The notes under the pieces: generated by a model | Seen by the model: only the letters and a program-made list of their open reading frames with translations | Told to the model about the DNA's origin: nothing | The model's database searches: none | Position numbers and translations under genes: made by a program | NCBI RefSeq assembly: GCF_044923475.1 | Contig: NZ_CP137338.1 | Coordinates: 2,790,001-2,854,000, forward strand | DNA from: JAAURS01 sp044923475 | GTDB lineage: Bacteria > Cyanobacteriota > Cyanobacteriia > Thermosynechococcales > Thermosynechococcaceae | Direction: 5' to 3' | Length of the DNA stretch: 64,000 nucleotides | In this document: positions 26,690 through 35,470 of the stretch, piece after piece | How positions within the stretch are numbered: position 1 is the stretch's first letter | Layout of the letters: every line of letters starts with the position of its first letter

Positions 26690-26791
26690 ATGGTTGAATT
26701 TGTTATGCCCGCTGTAGTTGCCAGCTACTTCGGCATCTTGATCTTGTCTTTTGCGTTGCGCCAGATGAGTTCTACAGATTCTGATGTCTGA
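26690..26791 (+). CDS. Unidentified 33-aa single-pass membrane peptide
   Basis: The ATG at 26690 is preceded by AAGGAG at ideal spacing. It encodes a 33-residue peptide with one hydrophobic helix (about residues 3-23, MPAVVASYFGILILSFAL) and a short polar end ending in SDV. A longer in-frame start at 26564 has no ribosome binding site. It lies 99 bases upstream of the substrate-binding-protein gene on the same strand and may be the first cistron of that operon. It does not match the small Psa/Psb/Pet subunits I can recall. The role is unknown. Confidence 0.6.
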   Translation: MVEFVMPAVVASYFGILILSFALRQMSSTDSDV

Positions 26792-26890
26792 ATTTTAGGA
26801 TTGATTCTCAATTTATTTACTTAAAGCGCCTAATTGTCTGTTGGGGACAGTTTAGGGCTTATTAAAATGTTTTTGCCCCAAGGAGATGCC

Positions 26891-28243
26891 ATGAGTCAAC
26901 TTTCCCGCCGTCAGTTCCTAGTCAGCGCAGGAGCCTCGGCAGCCGGAGCCATTCTACTGAAGGGTTGCGCGATTAACCCACCCTCTCCCGCCGATCTTTC
27001 GCCAAAAGCCCAGGCTTTGTCCCTGAGTCCAAGTACAACTCCAGAAATTACGAATGTAAAGCTGGGCTACATTGCGATCGTGGAATCGGCTCCGCTGATT
27101 ATTGCCAAGGAAAAAGGATTCTTCGATCGCCACGGGATGACCAATGTCGATGTCGCCAAACAAGCCTCTTGGGGCGCAGCCCGCGACAATATCGAAATTG
27201 GCTCCGGCGGGGGCGGTATTGATGGCGGTCAATGGCAAATGCCGATGCCCCACCTGATTTCCGAAGGTCTGATTACTAAAGGCAATCGCAAGATTCCGAT
27301 GACCATTTTGGCCCAACTCAATACCCAGGGGAATGGAATTGCGATCGCCAATAAGCACATCGGCAAAGGCTTTGGGGTTGACCTAGCCAAAAGTGGCGCT
27401 GCCGATTATATCAAAGAGATGAAGCAATCGGGCACACCCTTTAAAGCGGCTTACACCTTTCCGAAGGTCAACCAAGACTTTTGGATTCGCTATTGGCTGG
27501 CAGCGGGTGGCGTCGATCCGGATGAAGACTTAGATTTGTTGGCTGTTCCGGCCTCCCAAACCGTTGCCAACATGCGAACGGGTACGATGGACGGATTTAG
27601 TACTGGCGACCCATGGCCCTACCGCATCGTGCGCGACAAAATCGGATTCTTGGCGATGTTAAACGGCCAAGTTTGGCCAGATCACCCGGAAGAATATCTG
27701 GCGATGCGCAAGGACTGGATTGAAAAATATCCCAAAGCGACCAAAGCCATTCTGAAAGCCGTGATGGAAGCCCAAATGTGGTGCGACGACCCCCAAAACC
27801 GCGAAGAAATGACACGGATTTTGGCCCAGCGCAAGTACTTCAACGTTCCGCCCACCTTCTTGCTCGGCCCCTATGAAGGCAAGTATGCCATGGGCGATAA
27901 GTTCACAGAAATCGTCGATCCGAAATTGGCTACGAAGTACTGGAAAGATGGACATGGGAGCGTCTCTTATCCCTACAAGAATCACGACATGTGGTTCTTA
28001 ACCGAAAGCGTACGTTGGGGATTCTTGCCCAAGAGTATCCTCGGCCAAGCGGATCGGATTATCAACACCGTCAACGGCGAAAAATATTGGCGCGAGGCGG
28101 CTCAGGAACTGGGTATCGCGAGTAAAGATATTCCGAAAGAAACCTCGCGCGGCATTGAGAAGTTCTTTGACGGTGTCGAATTCGATGCTGAAAAGCCGGA
28201 AGCCTATTTGAATAGCGTACGCATCAAAGCCATCAAAGCCTAA
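26891..28243 (+). CDS. nrtA/cmpA: NrtA/CmpA-family substrate-binding lipoprotein (bicarbonate or nitrate)
   Basis: About 450 aa. The N-terminus has a twin-arginine-like SRRQFLVSAGA signal ending in lipobox LKGC, so the protein is anchored to the outside of the inner membrane. The fold is of the NMT1/NrtA type: LGYIAIVESAPLIIAKEKGFF, then GGGGIDGGQWQMPMPHL and GFSTGDPWPYRIV. The ATG at 26891 has AAGGAG ahead of it; earlier starts lack the signal context. CmpA (bicarbonate) and NrtA (nitrate) are close paralogues. No nirA or narB is present, and the flv4-flv2 operon and bicA are neighbours, so I lean to bicarbonate, but the sequence alone does not let me decide. Confidence 0.85.
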   Translation: MSQLSRRQFLVSAGASAAGAILLKGCAINPPSPADLSPKAQALSLSPSTTPEITNVKLGYIAIVESAPLIIAKEKGFFDRHGMTNVDVAKQASWGAARDNIEIGSGGGGIDGGQWQMPMPHLISEGLITKGNRKIPMTILAQLNTQGNGIAIANKHIGKGFGVDLAKSGAADYIKEMKQSGTPFKAAYTFPKVNQDFWIRYWLAAGGVDPDEDLDLLAVPASQTVANMRTGTMDGFSTGDPWPYRIVRDKIGFLAMLNGQVWPDHPEEYLAMRKDWIEKYPKATKAILKAVMEAQMWCDDPQNREEMTRILAQRKYFNVPPTFLLGPYEGKYAMGDKFTEIVDPKLATKYWKDGHGSVSYPYKNHDMWFLTESVRWGFLPKSILGQADRIINTVNGEKYWREAAQELGIASKDIPKETSRGIEKFFDGVEFDAEKPEAYLNSVRIKAIKA

Positions 28244-28345
28244 ATCTGTGCAAATGCTTCATTCCCACGAGGAATTGACTCGCTGCTTCCAAATAAAGCC
28301 CCTATATCCCCCCAATTACACACTAAATTGAAAGGAGAACAGAAC

Positions 28346-29170
28346 ATGACCTTAGCTGCAAAGCGACCGAGTAAAAGGCTATTTGGCTTCAATCTTAAAA
28401 AGATCCGAAAAGATATTGCGCCTCCTCTCATTGCAATTTTAATTTTCCTAGGAATTTGGCAACTTTTATCCTGGTCTGGTATTACCTTACTTCCCGGCCC
28501 TCTCAGTATTTGGACCGACGAGCGCACCCGCGAACTTTTGCTATACCCCTTCTACGATCGCGGTGGGATTGATAAAGGAATGTTCTGGCAAACTTGGGCC
28601 AGTCTGCAACGGGTGGCTATTAGCTACACCTTGGCTGCCATCGTGGGAATCTCCACCGGGATTTTGGTGGGAACCACGCCCGTTATTTCTAAAGCCCTAG
28701 ACCCACTCTTTTTATTCCTGCGAACCGTCCCGCCTCTGGCATGGGTGCCTATTTCCCTAGCTGCACTCAACAAGAACGAGCCAGCGGCGCTCTTTGTTAT
28801 CTTTATTACTTCTGTCTGGCCCATCCTGATTAACACGGCGGTTGGCGTCAAGGAAATTCCCCAGGACTACAACAACGTCGCCAAAGTTATCAAAATTTCT
28901 CGCAAAACATACTTCTTCAAAATTCTCATTCCTTCCGCACTGCCCTATATTTTCACTGGGTTGCGCGTTGCAGTGAGCTTGGCTTGGTTGGCAATTATCG
29001 CTGCAGAAATTGTGATGTCCGGGATTGTTGGGATTGGCTTCTTTATCTGGGAAGCGTATCAGAACAACTACATCAGCGAAGTGATTTTGGCCTTGCTGTA
29101 TATCGGCATGGTGGGCTTGATTCTGGATCGCTTCATGGCTTGGCTTCAAAGTTTGATTGTTAAAGGTTAG
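28346..29170 (+). CDS. nrtB/cmpB: NrtB/CmpB-family ABC transporter permease
   Basis: About 274 aa with six or so membrane helices and the BPD_transp_1 region. The cytoplasmic coupling loop EIPQDYNNVAKVIKISRK (about 185-205) corresponds to the EAA motif. It forms the membrane channel with the two ATPases encoded next. I chose the ATG at 28346, preceded by AAGGAG at 28331-28336, over the TTG at 28328. It is second in the operon, about 100 bases after the binding-protein gene. Confidence 0.9.
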   Translation: MTLAAKRPSKRLFGFNLKKIRKDIAPPLIAILIFLGIWQLLSWSGITLLPGPLSIWTDERTRELLLYPFYDRGGIDKGMFWQTWASLQRVAISYTLAAIVGISTGILVGTTPVISKALDPLFLFLRTVPPLAWVPISLAALNKNEPAALFVIFITSVWPILINTAVGVKEIPQDYNNVAKVIKISRKTYFFKILIPSALPYIFTGLRVAVSLAWLAIIAAEIVMSGIVGIGFFIWEAYQNNYISEVILALLYIGMVGLILDRFMAWLQSLIVKG

Positions 29171-29194
29171 AACCCAGTCCATTGAAGCTTTAAG

Positions 29195-29236
29195 ACCCTT
29201 ACCCCAACCCCTCCCTTTAGAGGGGAAAGGGGAGCT
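29195..29236. repeat. Dispersed hairpin repeat CCCCTCCC...GGGGAAAGGGG
   Basis: The stretch from ACCCTTACCCCAACCCC to AGAGGGGAAAGGGGAG can fold on itself. Such elements are common between cyanobacterial genes. It lies in the gap between the permease and the fused ATPase gene and may affect transcript stability. Confidence 0.5.
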
Positions 29237-29283
29237 AGAGCCGCAAGTTTCCGCTGAACTGAAGACATCAAGGGAAAATAATC

Positions 29284-31275
29284 ATGAGCGATTTAGTAAT
29301 TGTCGATAATGTGGATAAATCTTTTCCGCTATCTGGGGGTAATGAATATTTAGCCCTTAAGGGAATCGATCTCAAAATCAAAAAAGGCGAATTTATTGCA
29401 TTAATTGGGCACTCTGGCTGCGGTAAGTCAACGCTGCTGAATATGATTGCCGGACTCGACTTGCCGACTGGGGGCATCGTGACGCTGGATGGCCTCGTCA
29501 TCAAACAACCCGGCCCCGATCGCATGGTGGTGTTTCAGAACTATTCGATCCTACCTTGGTTAACCGTGCGGGAGAACGTTGCCCTTGCTGTTGATGAAGT
29601 ACTCACCGAAAAGTCTGCTCAAGAGCGCAAGGAAATTGTGTCGCAGTACGTCAACATTGTGGGGCTGTCGGGCTGTATCGATAAATTGCCAACGGAGATC
29701 TCTGGCGGGATGCGCCAACGGGTGGCGATCGCCCGTGCCCTAGCGATCCAACCCAAGCTGCTGTTGCTGGACGAACCTTTTGGTGTACTGGATGCACTGA
29801 CGCGCGGTAACCTGCAAGAACAGCTCACCCGCATCTGCGAGGAAAATCAGGTATCGGCGCTAATGGTGACCCACGAAGTCGATGAAGCCGTGTTGATGAG
29901 CGATCGCGTGGTGATGATGACCAACGGGCCCGGCTCCAAAATTGGCGGCATCTTAGAGGTGGATATTCCCCGCCCGCGCAAACGCATGGATGCCGTGAAG
30001 CATCCCAGTTACTACCAACTGCGCAGCGAAATCATTTACTTCCTCAACCAGCAAAAACGAGTGAAGAAAATGAACGCGCGCAAGGTGGCAGTAGTGCCCC
30101 GCCACGGCCTGGAAAAAGTCAATCTGGAAGTGGGTTATGTGCCGCTGACCGCCTGCGCTCCTATCGCAGTGGCCCAGGAGAAAGGGTTTTTCAAAAAGCA
30201 CGGGCTAGATGAAGTGTCGCTGGTGCGCGAATCGAGCTGGCGCGGCATTGTCGATGGCATGGCTGGGGGCTATATCGATGCCGCTCAAATGCCCTCGGGA
30301 CTTCCCATCTGGATGACCCTTGGCGGTGCGGGCAATCAAAGCATCCCCGTGGTCAGCGCCATGACCATGACGCGCAACGGCAATGCCATTACCCTCGACA
30401 AGCGCTTCCAAAAGCAGGGCGTCAAAACCCTTGCTGACTTTAAGGAAATGCTCCATGCCTCGCCTGACCAATATCACCGCATGGGCGTCGTGCATCCGTC
30501 TTCCATGCATAACTTGCTACTGCGCTATTGGTTGGCCTCAGCAGGAATCGACCCCGATCGCGACGTCCATCTCAAAACCATTCCGCCCGCTCAAATGGTG
30601 GTCGATCTCAAGGCAGGAACCATCGATGGCTTTTGCGTTGGCGACCCTTGGAATCTGCGAGCTGAAATCGAAGGCATTGGCTTTACCGTTGCCACTGATG
30701 TCGATATCTGGAGCGGACATCCTGGTAAAGTGCTGGGCGTGCGAGAGGACTGGGCCAATGCCTATCCCAATACCCATATTGCGCTAGTCAAGGCACTGAT
30801 GGAAGCTTGCCAATACTGTGCCGACCCCCAAAATGCTCAGGAAATTTGCGCCATTCTGGCCAAGAAGGATTATGTTGCGACCAATCCAGACTACATCCAC
30901 CTCGGCGGTCCCGGCGATATTATCCCCGGCGTCAGCTCGGTCGCGCACCATCTGTTTTACGGGGACAACGTCAATCGCCCCAGTCGGACGGAACACCTTT
31001 GGCATATGGTGCAAATGGCACGCTGGGGGGATGTCCCCTTCCCGCGCAACTGGGTAGAAATCCTCGAAAAAACCTGCCGCGTCGGCGTATTTAGCACCGC
31101 CGCACGGGAACTGGGCCTTTCTAACCTCACCTATTCCAAGGCATCCCTAAAGCTCTTTGACGGCAGCACCTTCAATGCAGACGACCCCATCGGTTATCTC
31201 AACAGCCTTGAAATCAAGCGCGATATCACGATGGCGGAGATTGCGCTGGAAACGCCGCGCATTGTGGCTGCCTAG
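29284..31275 (+). CDS. nrtC/cmpC: NrtC/CmpC: ABC ATPase fused to a substrate-binding-like regulatory domain
   Basis: 663 aa. Residues 1-255 are an ABC ATPase with Walker A GHSGCGKSTLL, signature SGGMRQRVAIARAL, Walker B LLLLDEPFGVLD and H-loop VTHEVDEA. Residues 275-663 resemble the binding protein itself (LEVGYVPLTACAPIAVAQEKGFF, DGFCVGDPWNLRAE), the arrangement unique to NrtC and CmpC. In NrtC this C-terminal domain mediates ammonium inhibition of uptake. The fused domain supports an NrtABCD/CmpABCD system rather than a generic sulfonate or taurine transporter. Confidence 0.92.
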   Translation: MSDLVIVDNVDKSFPLSGGNEYLALKGIDLKIKKGEFIALIGHSGCGKSTLLNMIAGLDLPTGGIVTLDGLVIKQPGPDRMVVFQNYSILPWLTVRENVALAVDEVLTEKSAQERKEIVSQYVNIVGLSGCIDKLPTEISGGMRQRVAIARALAIQPKLLLLDEPFGVLDALTRGNLQEQLTRICEENQVSALMVTHEVDEAVLMSDRVVMMTNGPGSKIGGILEVDIPRPRKRMDAVKHPSYYQLRSEIIYFLNQQKRVKKMNARKVAVVPRHGLEKVNLEVGYVPLTACAPIAVAQEKGFFKKHGLDEVSLVRESSWRGIVDGMAGGYIDAAQMPSGLPIWMTLGGAGNQSIPVVSAMTMTRNGNAITLDKRFQKQGVKTLADFKEMLHASPDQYHRMGVVHPSSMHNLLLRYWLASAGIDPDRDVHLKTIPPAQMVVDLKAGTIDGFCVGDPWNLRAEIEGIGFTVATDVDIWSGHPGKVLGVREDWANAYPNTHIALVKALMEACQYCADPQNAQEICAILAKKDYVATNPDYIHLGGPGDIIPGVSSVAHHLFYGDNVNRPSRTEHLWHMVQMARWGDVPFPRNWVEILEKTCRVGVFSTAARELGLSNLTYSKASLKLFDGSTFNADDPIGYLNSLEIKRDITMAEIALETPRIVAA

Positions 31276-31278
31276 GGT

Positions 31279-31324
31279 CAATGGGTAATGGGTAACGATC
31301 TTTATTATTGCCAATTACCCATTG
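31279..31324. repeat. CAATGGGTAA hairpin repeat
   Basis: A 10-bp perfect inverted repeat, CAATGGGTAA (31279-31288) with TTACCCATTG (31315-31324), and an internal second TGGGTAA. It lies between the C and D ATPase genes. It resembles dispersed GGGTAAT-type repeats of cyanobacteria. Confidence 0.55.
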
Positions 31325-31379
31325 CCGATGACCGAACATCGCCTATCCGTTCAGCAATCCTTCAACCCAACCACTACCT

Positions 31380-32222
31380 ATGACAACCTCAACCCTTCCC
31401 AATCGCAACGCCCCATCGGGAAAGACTGCCCCCGATGCCTTCCTCACGATGGACAACGTGACCAAGATTTATCCCACACCCTCTGGCCCCAATGTGGTGA
31501 TTAAAGATATCAATCTATCCGTCAAGGAAGGGGAATTTATTTGCATCATCGGCCACTCTGGCTGCGGTAAGTCTACATTGCTCAACACCATTACTGGATT
31601 TGCCACGCCCGACCAGGGCGAAGTGCGGATGGAGGGCAAAAAAATCACCGAACCCGGCCCCGATCGCATGGCAGTGTTCCAAAGCTACGCCCTCATGCCC
31701 TGGCTGACCGCTTTCGAAAACGTATACCTGGCCTTCGATGCCGTCTTCCCCAATAAATCGAAGTCCGAAAAAGAAGCCGTCGTGCAAGAACATTTGGCGA
31801 TGGTGGGACTCGGCGACGCCATGGAGAAAAAGCCCCCGCAACTGTCCGGCGGGATGAAGCAACGGGTGGCGATCGCCCGTGCGTTCTGCCTCCGCCCGCA
31901 AGTGTTGGTTCTCGACGAGCCCTTTGGCGCGCTGGATGCCATCACCAAGGAAGAAATGCAGGAAGAACTCTCGAATATCGTGATGGATCACCGCTGTACC
32001 GTATTGATGGTGACCCACGACGTGGACGAGTGCATCTTCTTGGCCGATCGCCTCGTGATGATGACCAACGGGCCTGCTGCTGGGATTGGCGAGATCTTGG
32101 ATATTCCGTTCCCCAGACCGCGCGATCGCGCTCAGATCATGGAAGATCCGCTCTACTACGATCTGCGCAACCAGGCTCTAGACTTTCTTTATAACCGCTT
32201 TGCCCACGACGACGTGGCTTAG
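31380..32222 (+). CDS. nrtD/cmpD: NrtD/CmpD ABC transporter ATP-binding protein
   Basis: 280 aa. Walker A GHSGCGKSTLL, Q-loop FQSYALMPW, signature SGGMKQRVAIARAF, Walker B VLVLDEPFGALD and VTHDVDECIFLADR are all present. It is the second, unfused ATPase of the heterodimer, and lacks the C-terminal binding-like domain of its partner at 29284. It has an N-terminal extension of about 20 polar residues. Last gene of the transporter operon, 104 bases after the fused ATPase. Confidence 0.92.
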   Translation: MTTSTLPNRNAPSGKTAPDAFLTMDNVTKIYPTPSGPNVVIKDINLSVKEGEFICIIGHSGCGKSTLLNTITGFATPDQGEVRMEGKKITEPGPDRMAVFQSYALMPWLTAFENVYLAFDAVFPNKSKSEKEAVVQEHLAMVGLGDAMEKKPPQLSGGMKQRVAIARAFCLRPQVLVLDEPFGALDAITKEEMQEELSNIVMDHRCTVLMVTHDVDECIFLADRLVMMTNGPAAGIGEILDIPFPRPRDRAQIMEDPLYYDLRNQALDFLYNRFAHDDVA

Positions 32223-32258
32223 CGCTCTGTCCCCCATAACAAAGGAATCTGAAAACCG

Positions 32259-32450
32259 ATGAAAGCATCGCTGATTCAGTTCGTCATAGTTTTAAGCGCG
32301 ATGACAATCCCGATCGCTTGTCAATCGCCCAGCCCAGCCCCGGAATCTGAGGGCGAAAAAACGGAGCAAGAGCAGCAGGAAAAAGAAGGTAAAGAAGGTA
32401 AAGAAGATGAGGACGAGGATGAGGATGAGGATGAAGAGAAAAAAAGGTGA
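32259..32450 (+). CDS. Small lipoprotein with an extremely acidic/charged tail
   Basis: 63 aa. A signal peptide (about 1-20) ends in lipobox PIAC. After it the chain is nearly all E, K, D and Q, ending in an alternating Glu-Asp run followed by KKR. The mature part is predicted disordered and strongly negative; such tails can bind cations. It lies 36 bases after the D ATPase on the same strand and ahead of the iron-sulfur fusion gene. The family is not recognised. Confidence 0.6.
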   Translation: MKASLIQFVIVLSAMTIPIACQSPSPAPESEGEKTEQEQQEKEGKEGKEDEDEDEDEDEEKKR

Positions 32451-32543
32451 AGGCAAGGCCAAAAATGAGGATAGGGAAAAAGACGATGGACCTAGTTATT
32501 CCGTTTGAATGTCCTTGTCCTTCGCTATTGGATTGAGAAACCC

Positions 32544-35432
32544 ATGTTTGGTCGAGTTGCCGAACGGCGGATGCATATTGTCCGGTGGATATTGACCAGC
32601 GGATGGCTGTTCCTGATTGCTTCGCTCTTTTACGACCCCTTTTCGCCTTGGCTCACCCAGCCGGATAACGTCTGGAGTCCGCTGCGCATCGATCCGACGC
32701 GCTGCGTGAAGGTACAGGGCGTTTGCTTGCAGGAGCAGCCTTATGCTCTCGGGACCACCATTTTTTGGGGCATCGTGGTACCCAGTTCTATCTTCATCCT
32801 GCTGATTTTTGGCCACGAGCTGTGGCGGCGCATTTGTCCGCTCTCGTTTCTTTCGCAAATTCCGCGCGCTTTGGGTTGGCAGCGACAGGTGAAGCGGGAG
32901 AATCCCAAAACAGGTAAGGCTCGCTACGAACTCGTTAAGGTCAAACCCGGCTCTTGGCTGGGGCGAAACTACCGCTACCTTCAGTTTGGGTTGCTGTACC
33001 TGGGCTTGTGCGCCCGCATTCTGTTTATCAATTCCGATCGCCTAGCTCTGGCAGCTTGGTTTGGAGTGACGATCGTGGCGGCGATTGCCGTGGGGTATCT
33101 CTACAGCGGCAAGTCTTGGTGTCAGTACTTTTGCCCCATGGCTCCCGTCCAGGGTATCTATGCCGAACCCAGTGGCTTGTTTGCCAGTAAGGCCCACGTC
33201 GGCGACCAGCAAATCACGCAATCCATGTGCCGCACGGTCGGCGAAGATGGCAAAGAGCAAAGCGCTTGCGTGGCCTGTCAGAACCCCTGCATCGATATCG
33301 ACGCCGAGCGCGCTTATTGGGATGGAGTCGCCCAACCCGAGCAAAAGGTAATTTATTACGGCTATGTCGGCTTAGTAGTGGGCTACTTTTGCTACTACTA
33401 CCTCTACGCGGGGAACTGGGACTATTATTTTTCTGGCGCTTGGGCGCACCAAGAAAATCTGCGAGAGACATTGCTGAAGCCGGGATTGTACTTGTTTGGA
33501 ACGCCGCTCCCCCTCCCCAAGCTCGTGGCGGTGCCCTTAACTCTGGGACTTTTTAGTGCTGGGGGTTATTTCCTCGGGTTGGCTGTCGAGCGGTACTGTC
33601 AGACTTCCCTCAAAAACAAAAGGCAGCCGATTCGTCCAGAGCTGTTGCAGCATCGCATTTTTACAGTCTGTACCTTTTTTGCGTTCAATTTTTTCTTTGT
33701 GTTTGGGGGGCGTCCCCTGATTTTGCTGCTGCCGCTGTTCCTACAATTTTTCTACGAAGGAATTGTGGTGGGCTTAAGCACGCTGTGGCTCTACCGCACT
33801 TGGCAGCGCAATCCCGATCGCTATGCCCGCGAGGGTCTCGCCAGCCGTCTGCGACGACAGCTCAGCCGTCTGGAGCTGAATGTGGCGCAGTTTTTGGAAG
33901 GGCGATCGCTCGAAACCCTCAACACCGATGAAGTTTACGTGTTGGCCAAGGTGCTGCCTGGCTTTACCAAAGAAAAACGCTACCAAGCCTATAAAGGCGT
34001 TTTGCGAGAAGCCCTGGAAGAGGGCTACGTCAATACCGTCAGCAGTCTGGAAGTGTTGCAACAAATGCGGGCCGAGCTAGATATTAGTGAAGACGAACAC
34101 CGCGCAGTTTTAGAGGAGTTGGGCGTTGAAGACCCAGAACTACTGGATCCGAACCAACAACGATCTCGGGAAAACCAAGTGCGCTTGACGGGCTATCGCA
34201 AGGCTCTAGAGCGGATGCTCGCCCTCCAGCAGCGCCAGGCGATCGCCCAAACCGATCCAGGTCAAACCCAAGTTGGCAACACATCCGAAGCACTTCAGCT
34301 CCTACGACGGGAATACGCGACGACCCAACAGGAAGAGTCGAGCATCCTAGAAAATCTAGATCCGAATGCGGTTTTGGTGCATCGTGCCGAAGCCCTGCTC
34401 CACCAACTCGAAAATCTAATCGATCGCTATCACGCCCTCAACCAACCTTCTCTGAAAGGTCAAGAAACGGTTTTAACCCTCCTGCGCACCACCGTCCTGC
34501 ACAAAAAGCGGTTGTTGGTGACGGGGTTGCTTGAAATCATCGAGCATTTTCAACAACAGCCCGAGCCTGGCAATCGCGCTGAATCTCCAGCCCTGGATTT
34601 AGCCGTGGCGCTCGAAAAACTATCGCCTGGGGTGCTGCAAGATCTGCTGGCTGAAAGCGCGCAACGTCCAGAAGATCCTGCAAGTTGGCAGCGTCGCCTG
34701 AGTCCCCAAATTCTCGCGCTACTGACGCAGCCAGCTGAGACGCCCGCAGCTTGTTCCTTAACGCTGACGTCGGGGGCGATCGCCACCCACTTGGATGCCC
34801 TCGTCTTCGAACCCAATCCGCTGATTCAGGCTGTAAGCCTCTTCATGTTGTTCGAACTGGATACCCAACGCGGCCAAGAACGCGCTGCCTATCTGCTGGC
34901 TGCTAAGCCCAAACCCAATGCGCTGGTGCAGGAAGTTGCGACCGCGATCCTCGACCCAGCGACTCCGCCAGGAGCGCCGCTGGCGTCTTTTAAAACGCTT
35001 GAAAAGTTAGTTTACCTGTCCAATAGCGATTTCTTTGGTGGGGTTCACAGCGAAACGCTGATCGATCTGGCAAATCGCGCTGTTGTCAAGGTCTATCAGT
35101 CCGAAGAAACGATTACGGAAGAAGGCGATACCTGCCGAGAGCTATTGCTGCTTATAGAAGGGAGCGCTCAAGTTCAGGCGCACCCGATGGACGATAGCCC
35201 CGTGCCAGCTCAGGCTTTGCTACCGGGACAGGTTTTGGACGAACTAGAGGTGTTATCCCACGCGCAGCAAACCAGCACTATTGTGGCAAAGGCTCAACCT
35301 ACCCGCATTTTGGCAATTCCCGTAGACACCTTTGACGACCTGCTAGAGCGCGATCGCGATTTTGCTCGGCGCGTTCTAGCAATGGAGAGCGATCGGTTGC
35401 GACAGCTCGCCCAGTCTCTAACCTTGAAATAG
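32544..35432 (+). CDS. Membrane 4Fe-4S (NapH/CcoG-like) protein fused to a cyclic-nucleotide-binding domain
   Basis: About 962 aa. The N-terminal 420 residues hold several membrane helices and cysteine clusters: RRICPLSFL, CQYFCPMAPVQGIY and CVACQNPCIDID, as in NapH/CcoG/NosR-type redox proteins. The middle (about 430-800) is soluble, helical and repeat-like. The last 130 residues form a CAP_ED cyclic-nucleotide-binding domain (VVKVYQSEETITEEGD, LLLLIEGSAQV, LLPGQVLDEL). No DNA-binding domain follows. I chose the ATG at 32544 (MFGRVAERR); an in-frame TTG at 32505 is possible. It lies downstream of the bicarbonate/nitrate operon; whether it is co-transcribed is unclear. Function unknown. Confidence 0.8.
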   Translation: MFGRVAERRMHIVRWILTSGWLFLIASLFYDPFSPWLTQPDNVWSPLRIDPTRCVKVQGVCLQEQPYALGTTIFWGIVVPSSIFILLIFGHELWRRICPLSFLSQIPRALGWQRQVKRENPKTGKARYELVKVKPGSWLGRNYRYLQFGLLYLGLCARILFINSDRLALAAWFGVTIVAAIAVGYLYSGKSWCQYFCPMAPVQGIYAEPSGLFASKAHVGDQQITQSMCRTVGEDGKEQSACVACQNPCIDIDAERAYWDGVAQPEQKVIYYGYVGLVVGYFCYYYLYAGNWDYYFSGAWAHQENLRETLLKPGLYLFGTPLPLPKLVAVPLTLGLFSAGGYFLGLAVERYCQTSLKNKRQPIRPELLQHRIFTVCTFFAFNFFFVFGGRPLILLLPLFLQFFYEGIVVGLSTLWLYRTWQRNPDRYAREGLASRLRRQLSRLELNVAQFLEGRSLETLNTDEVYVLAKVLPGFTKEKRYQAYKGVLREALEEGYVNTVSSLEVLQQMRAELDISEDEHRAVLEELGVEDPELLDPNQQRSRENQVRLTGYRKALERMLALQQRQAIAQTDPGQTQVGNTSEALQLLRREYATTQQEESSILENLDPNAVLVHRAEALLHQLENLIDRYHALNQPSLKGQETVLTLLRTTVLHKKRLLVTGLLEIIEHFQQQPEPGNRAESPALDLAVALEKLSPGVLQDLLAESAQRPEDPASWQRRLSPQILALLTQPAETPAACSLTLTSGAIATHLDALVFEPNPLIQAVSLFMLFELDTQRGQERAAYLLAAKPKPNALVQEVATAILDPATPPGAPLASFKTLEKLVYLSNSDFFGGVHSETLIDLANRAVVKVYQSEETITEEGDTCRELLLLIEGSAQVQAHPMDDSPVPAQALLPGQVLDELEVLSHAQQTSTIVAKAQPTRILAIPVDTFDDLLERDRDFARRVLAMESDRLRQLAQSLTLK

Positions 35433-35470
35433 GTTTTGGTACACTAAAACTAGCGTTGCGGAATGGCCCG

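Noticed and set aside
26891..28243. Firm naming as nitrate transporter nrtA
   Set aside because: NrtA and CmpA cannot be told apart by eye; context without nirA/narB and with low-CO2 genes argues for bicarbonate, so I kept the joint family name.
31515..32018. 167-aa minus-strand frame
   Set aside because: Antisense to the D ATPase gene; His-rich composition comes from the complement of its Walker and signature region.
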